DNA of 8,048 nucleotides from CAIXTV01 sp037144095 (lineage in GTDB: Bacteria; Bacteroidota; Bacteroidia; Bacteroidales; CAIXTV01). The stretch is taken from contig JBAWXL010000218.1 of assembly GCA_037144095.1 (NCBI GenBank), forward strand, positions 1-8,048. Reading direction: 5' to 3'. The notes below the pieces were generated by a model. That model made no database searches. It was not told the DNA's origin and worked only from the letters and a program-made list of their open reading frames with translations. The first letter of the stretch is position 1. Each line of letters begins with the position of its first letter. Below are positions 5,530-8,048 of the stretch, one piece after another. The position numbers and the translations under genes were made by a program.

Positions 5530-7185
5530 ATGCTAAAGCATCTATCTATTGAGAACTATGCATTGATAGACCAACTTGACATAGATTTTCTACAAGATTT
5601 TTCAGTTATTTCTGGAGAAACAGGTGCAGGGAAATCTATTTTGCTGGGGGCATTGTCGTTGATATTGGGTCAACGGGCAGATGTTCAGGCATTGCGCGAT
5701 AAAAATAAGAAATGTATTATTGAAGGAACATTTGATGTTTCTGAATATGAACTTGAATCTTTTTTCAATGAAAATGATTTGGATTATGCTCAAAATTCTA
5801 TTTTCAGAAGAGAGATTAATCCTCAGGGAAAATCGAGGGCATTTATAAACGATACCCCTGTTAATTTGAATCTTTTAAAAGAAATTAGTGAACAACTCAT
5901 TAATATTCATTCACAAAACGAAATTCTCACCCTTCACCAATCCGATTTTCAACTTTCGGTGATTGATAGCTATGCAGGTATTTCTGATGAAGTGAAAGTC
6001 TATTCAAACGAGTTTAAATTGTTTAAAAAATTATCATCTCAATTAGAAGTACTTTTAGAACAAGAACGTCAATCGAAAACGAATTTCGATTATCATCAGT
6101 TTTTATATAGTGAGTTGGAAAGTGCCAATTTGAAACCAGGTGAATATCATGAGATAGAAAATCAACTTCAACTTCAGCTGAATATCTCTGAATTCAAGAG
6201 CAGTTTAGCCCAAAGTACTCATTTGCTTTCTGAAGCTGATGAAAACATTATTGAAAGATTCAACTTTATTAAGAATCTTTTGCATAGGCATAAATCGTAC
6301 TATCCGGGGGATGCTTCGTTGTTTGAGCGAATTGATTCGGTTTATGTTGAAATTAAAGATATTGCTGATGAATTAAATTCTATTCAAGATAAAATTGTTG
6401 CTAATACTGATGAGATAGAAAAACTTTCGTTAAGGATTGACATTCTAAATCATTTGTTGCAAAAGCATCATGTTGAAACTGTGGAGCGGTTGATTGAAAT
6501 AAAGGATGATTTATCTGATAAATTGTTACAAACTTCGGATATAAATGAAGCGGTTGAGAAACTCAAGAAAACTACCAACGACCAATTGTCGAAAATAACG
6601 CTTTTAGCCAGTGGTTTGAGTAAACTCAGAAGTAGTGCCATTCCTAAGGTGGAAAAAGAACTTAAAAGTTTGTTCTCAGAACTGGCAATGGCAGATGCAA
6701 TCATTCAAATTAGGATAACCAAAACTGATGCTTTGAATAATACTGGAAATGATTTAATCAGGTTTTATTTTTCGGCTAATAAAGGGTTCGAAGCTCAGGA
6801 AATTTCTAAAGTTGCGTCAGGTGGTGAAACTTCGAGAGTGTTGCTGGCTATTAAATCCTTGATTTCGAAAAGCAACTTATTACCCACTATTATTTTCGAC
6901 GAAATTGATAATGGAGTTTCAGGGCAAGTGGCATCGAAGGTTGCCAACATTATGAAGAAACTCAGCCTAAATATGCAGGTGATTGCCATTACGCATTTAC
7001 CCCAAATTGCTGCCATTGGGAAACAACATTATCTGGTGTTTAAACAAAACAGGGGCGAAGTTGTTAATTCATCGATAAAACTACTCAACGAGGAAGAACA
7101 CATTCAGGAAGTAGCCCGTATGTTGAGCAGTGACAAAATAACTGATACTTCAATAGAAGCTGCAAAACAACTTATTAACGTGTAA
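5530..7185 (+). CDS. recN: DNA repair protein RecN (SMC-like ATPase)
   Basis: RecN is an SMC-like ATPase that acts at DNA double-strand breaks, holding ends or sister DNAs together during RecA-dependent repair. At 551 residues it has full length. The N-terminal ABC half has LSIENYALID and the Walker A GETGAGKS (29-36) followed by ILLGALSLILGQRAD. A long coiled-coil-rich centre covers about 150-400. The C-terminal half has the signature ASGGETSRVLLAIKSL (Ser430-Gly-Gly-Glu433), Walker B PTIIFDEIDNGVSG with Asp457 and catalytic Glu458, and a switch histidine in ITHLPQIAA. The ATG begins 3 nt after the preceding stop, so translational coupling is likely, and LSIENYALI at the very N terminus confirms the start. 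No LexA-type operator was seen upstream. Assignment is firm. Confidence 0.95.
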   Translation: MLKHLSIENYALIDQLDIDFLQDFSVISGETGAGKSILLGALSLILGQRADVQALRDKNKKCIIEGTFDVSEYELESFFNENDLDYAQNSIFRREINPQGKSRAFINDTPVNLNLLKEISEQLINIHSQNEILTLHQSDFQLSVIDSYAGISDEVKVYSNEFKLFKKLSSQLEVLLEQERQSKTNFDYHQFLYSELESANLKPGEYHEIENQLQLQLNISEFKSSLAQSTHLLSEADENIIERFNFIKNLLHRHKSYYPGDASLFERIDSVYVEIKDIADELNSIQDKIVANTDEIEKLSLRIDILNHLLQKHHVETVERLIEIKDDLSDKLLQTSDINEAVEKLKKTTNDQLSKITLLASGLSKLRSSAIPKVEKELKSLFSELAMADAIIQIRITKTDALNNTGNDLIRFYFSANKGFEAQEISKVASGGETSRVLLAIKSLISKSNLLPTIIFDEIDNGVSGQVASKVANIMKKLSLNMQVIAITHLPQIAAIGKQHYLVFKQNRGEVVNSSIKLLNEEEHIQEVARMLSSDKITDTSIEAAKQLINV

Positions 7186-7279
7186 ATCCCGGGGATTAAG
7201 TCCACAGACAAAAACTCCAAATTTCAAGTTGATGGAATATTTGAATTTGTTCTAATTTTAAATCATCATAATATAAAAC
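7186..7279. other. recN-fabI intergenic region
   Basis: This 94-nt gap starts with a compact palindrome, AATCCC (7185-7190, overlapping the recN stop) and GGGATT (7192-7197), around a single G. A bulged inverted repeat, CAAATTTCAA (7218-7227) with TTGAATTTG (7241-7249) and loop 7228-7240, is followed by the T-rich TTCTAATTTTA. It may weakly terminate the recN transcript. The AT-rich stem makes this a guess. Confidence 0.35.
7228..7260 (+). promoter_or_regulatory. Possible fabI promoter
   Basis: GTTG at 7228-7231 and TAATTTTA at 7253-7260 are 21 nt apart and resemble the Bacteroidetes -33 (TTTG) and -7 (TAnnTTTG) elements, each with one mismatch. A start near 7265 would leave a leader of about 15 nt before the fabI ATG. 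In AT-rich DNA such matches arise easily by chance. Confidence 0.28.
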
Positions 7280-8048
7280 ATGGCATATAATTTATTGAAT
7301 AATAAAAAAGGAATCATTTTTGGTGCCTTAGACGAAAACTCTATTGCTTGGCAGGTTGCTTTGCAAGCACATGCAGAAGGAGGGAAGTTTGTTCTGACAA
7401 ATAGTCCGGTTGCAGTTCGCAAAGGAGATATTTATAAGTTAGCTGAAATGTGTGGAAATGCACAAGTGATTGCTGCTGATGTGACTAACCTTGATGACTT
7501 AACAGCACTCTTTAATAATTCAATAGATATACTTGGTTCAAAACTCGATTTTATTCTTCATTCAGTTGGTATGTCGCCCAATGTTCGCAAGGGGCTTGAC
7601 TATATGGAATTAGATTATGATTACTTTATGAAAACTCTTGATATTTCAGCTATGTCACTTCATAAAGTGCTAGCCATCGCTAAAAAACTGGATGCACTTA
7701 ATAGTTTTGGTTCGGTAGTAACGCTGAGTTATATTGCTTCACAGCGTACATTTGCTTCCTATAGCGATATGGCACAAGCCAAAGCCATGTTAGAATCTAT
7801 TGTAAGAAGTTTTGGCTATCATTATGGAAGATATAACAAAGTACGTGTGAACAGTGTTTCACAATCACCAACCTTGACTACTGCAGGAACCGGGGTTACA
7901 GGCTTCAATGCTTTCTTTTCCTATGCTCAATGTATGTCGCCTTTAGGAAATGCAAGTTCTAAGGAATGTCCTGAATATTGCATTACACTCTTTTCCGATT
8001 TGACCCGCAAGGTAACTATGCAAAATCTATTTCATGACGGGGGCTATT
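7280..8048 (+). CDS. fabI: Enoyl-[acyl-carrier-protein] reductase (FabI-type SDR), C terminus cut by right edge
   Basis: FabI reduces trans-2-enoyl-ACP with NAD(P)H in the last step of each cycle of type II fatty-acid synthesis in the cytoplasm. The frame is open from ATG 7280 (MAYNLLNNKKGIIFGALDE) to the edge, giving 256 residues of an expected 270-280. Visible are the nucleotide-binding stretch GALDENSIAWQVA (15-27), an acidic AADVTNLDDL (65-74), HSVGMSPNVRKG (94-105), LSYIA (149-153, Tyr151), and the FabI Y-x6-K catalytic pair Tyr161/Lys168 in SYSDMAQAK. RVNSVSQSPTLTTAG and the NLFHDGG tail follow. The Y-x6-K spacing separates it from ordinary Y-x3-K SDR enzymes. GALDENSIAW and QSP differ from E. 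coli GVASKLSIAY and AGP; I recall them as typical of the Bacteroidetes form. The stop codon is outside the window. Confidence 0.9.
   Translation, partial: MAYNLLNNKKGIIFGALDENSIAWQVALQAHAEGGKFVLTNSPVAVRKGDIYKLAEMCGNAQVIAADVTNLDDLTALFNNSIDILGSKLDFILHSVGMSPNVRKGLDYMELDYDYFMKTLDISAMSLHKVLAIAKKLDALNSFGSVVTLSYIASQRTFASYSDMAQAKAMLESIVRSFGYHYGRYNKVRVNSVSQSPTLTTAGTGVTGFNAFFSYAQCMSPLGNASSKECPEYCITLFSDLTRKVTMQNLFHDGGY

Noticed and set aside
7185..7197. Palindrome AATCCC-G-GGGATT directly at the recN stop as an intrinsic terminator or operator.
   Set aside because: The one-base centre leaves no room for a loop unless pairs are opened, and no T-run follows; a single copy gives no support for an operator.

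Overview
The window looks like a chromosomal segment of a Bacteroidota (Bacteroidetes) bacterium, probably class Bacteroidia. The evidence is a Bacteroidetes-style omega subunit, a DUF4835 protein found in this phylum, a FabI of the Bacteroidetes type, moderate-to-low GC, little Shine-Dalgarno signal, and -7 boxes resembling the phylum consensus TAnnTTTG. No stretch looks like a defence island, prophage or CRISPR locus. Most of the window is housekeeping DNA; the least ordinary part is the left edge.

Left edge (1-347): the C-terminal part of a REP-associated tyrosine transposase (RAYT, Y1/IS200-like family) runs in from outside the window. Its reading frame passes without a stop through three GC-rich REP-like hairpins. 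Each has an 8-bp stem, a 5-nt loop and an adjoining GTAG tetranucleotide (its first base lies off the window for unit 1). Two are direct copies and one is inverted. A gene-free gap of 120 bases (348-467) follows.

Minus-strand pair (468-2153): an mtgA-type monofunctional peptidoglycan glycosyltransferase, followed 6 nt later by a membrane protein with two nucleoside-recognition/Gate-like halves. They are probably co-transcribed from the 80-bp divergent region at 2154-2233.

Plus-strand cluster (2234-7185): bamD, rpoZ, coaBC, a DUF4835 (PorD-type) secreted protein and recN are packed with gaps of 2, 29, 13 and 3 nt, so they probably form one operon. It links outer-membrane protein assembly (BamD), transcription (omega), coenzyme A synthesis (CoaBC), a cell-envelope protein possibly tied to type IX secretion, and DNA repair (RecN). 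After a gap of 94 nt, fabI (enoyl-ACP reductase of fatty-acid synthesis) starts at 7280 and is cut by the right edge just before its C terminus.

Read together, the region serves envelope growth: peptidoglycan polymerisation, outer-membrane assembly, CoA supply and fatty-acid synthesis, with core transcription and recombination genes mixed in. All functions are inferred from recognisable motifs; no database search was run.
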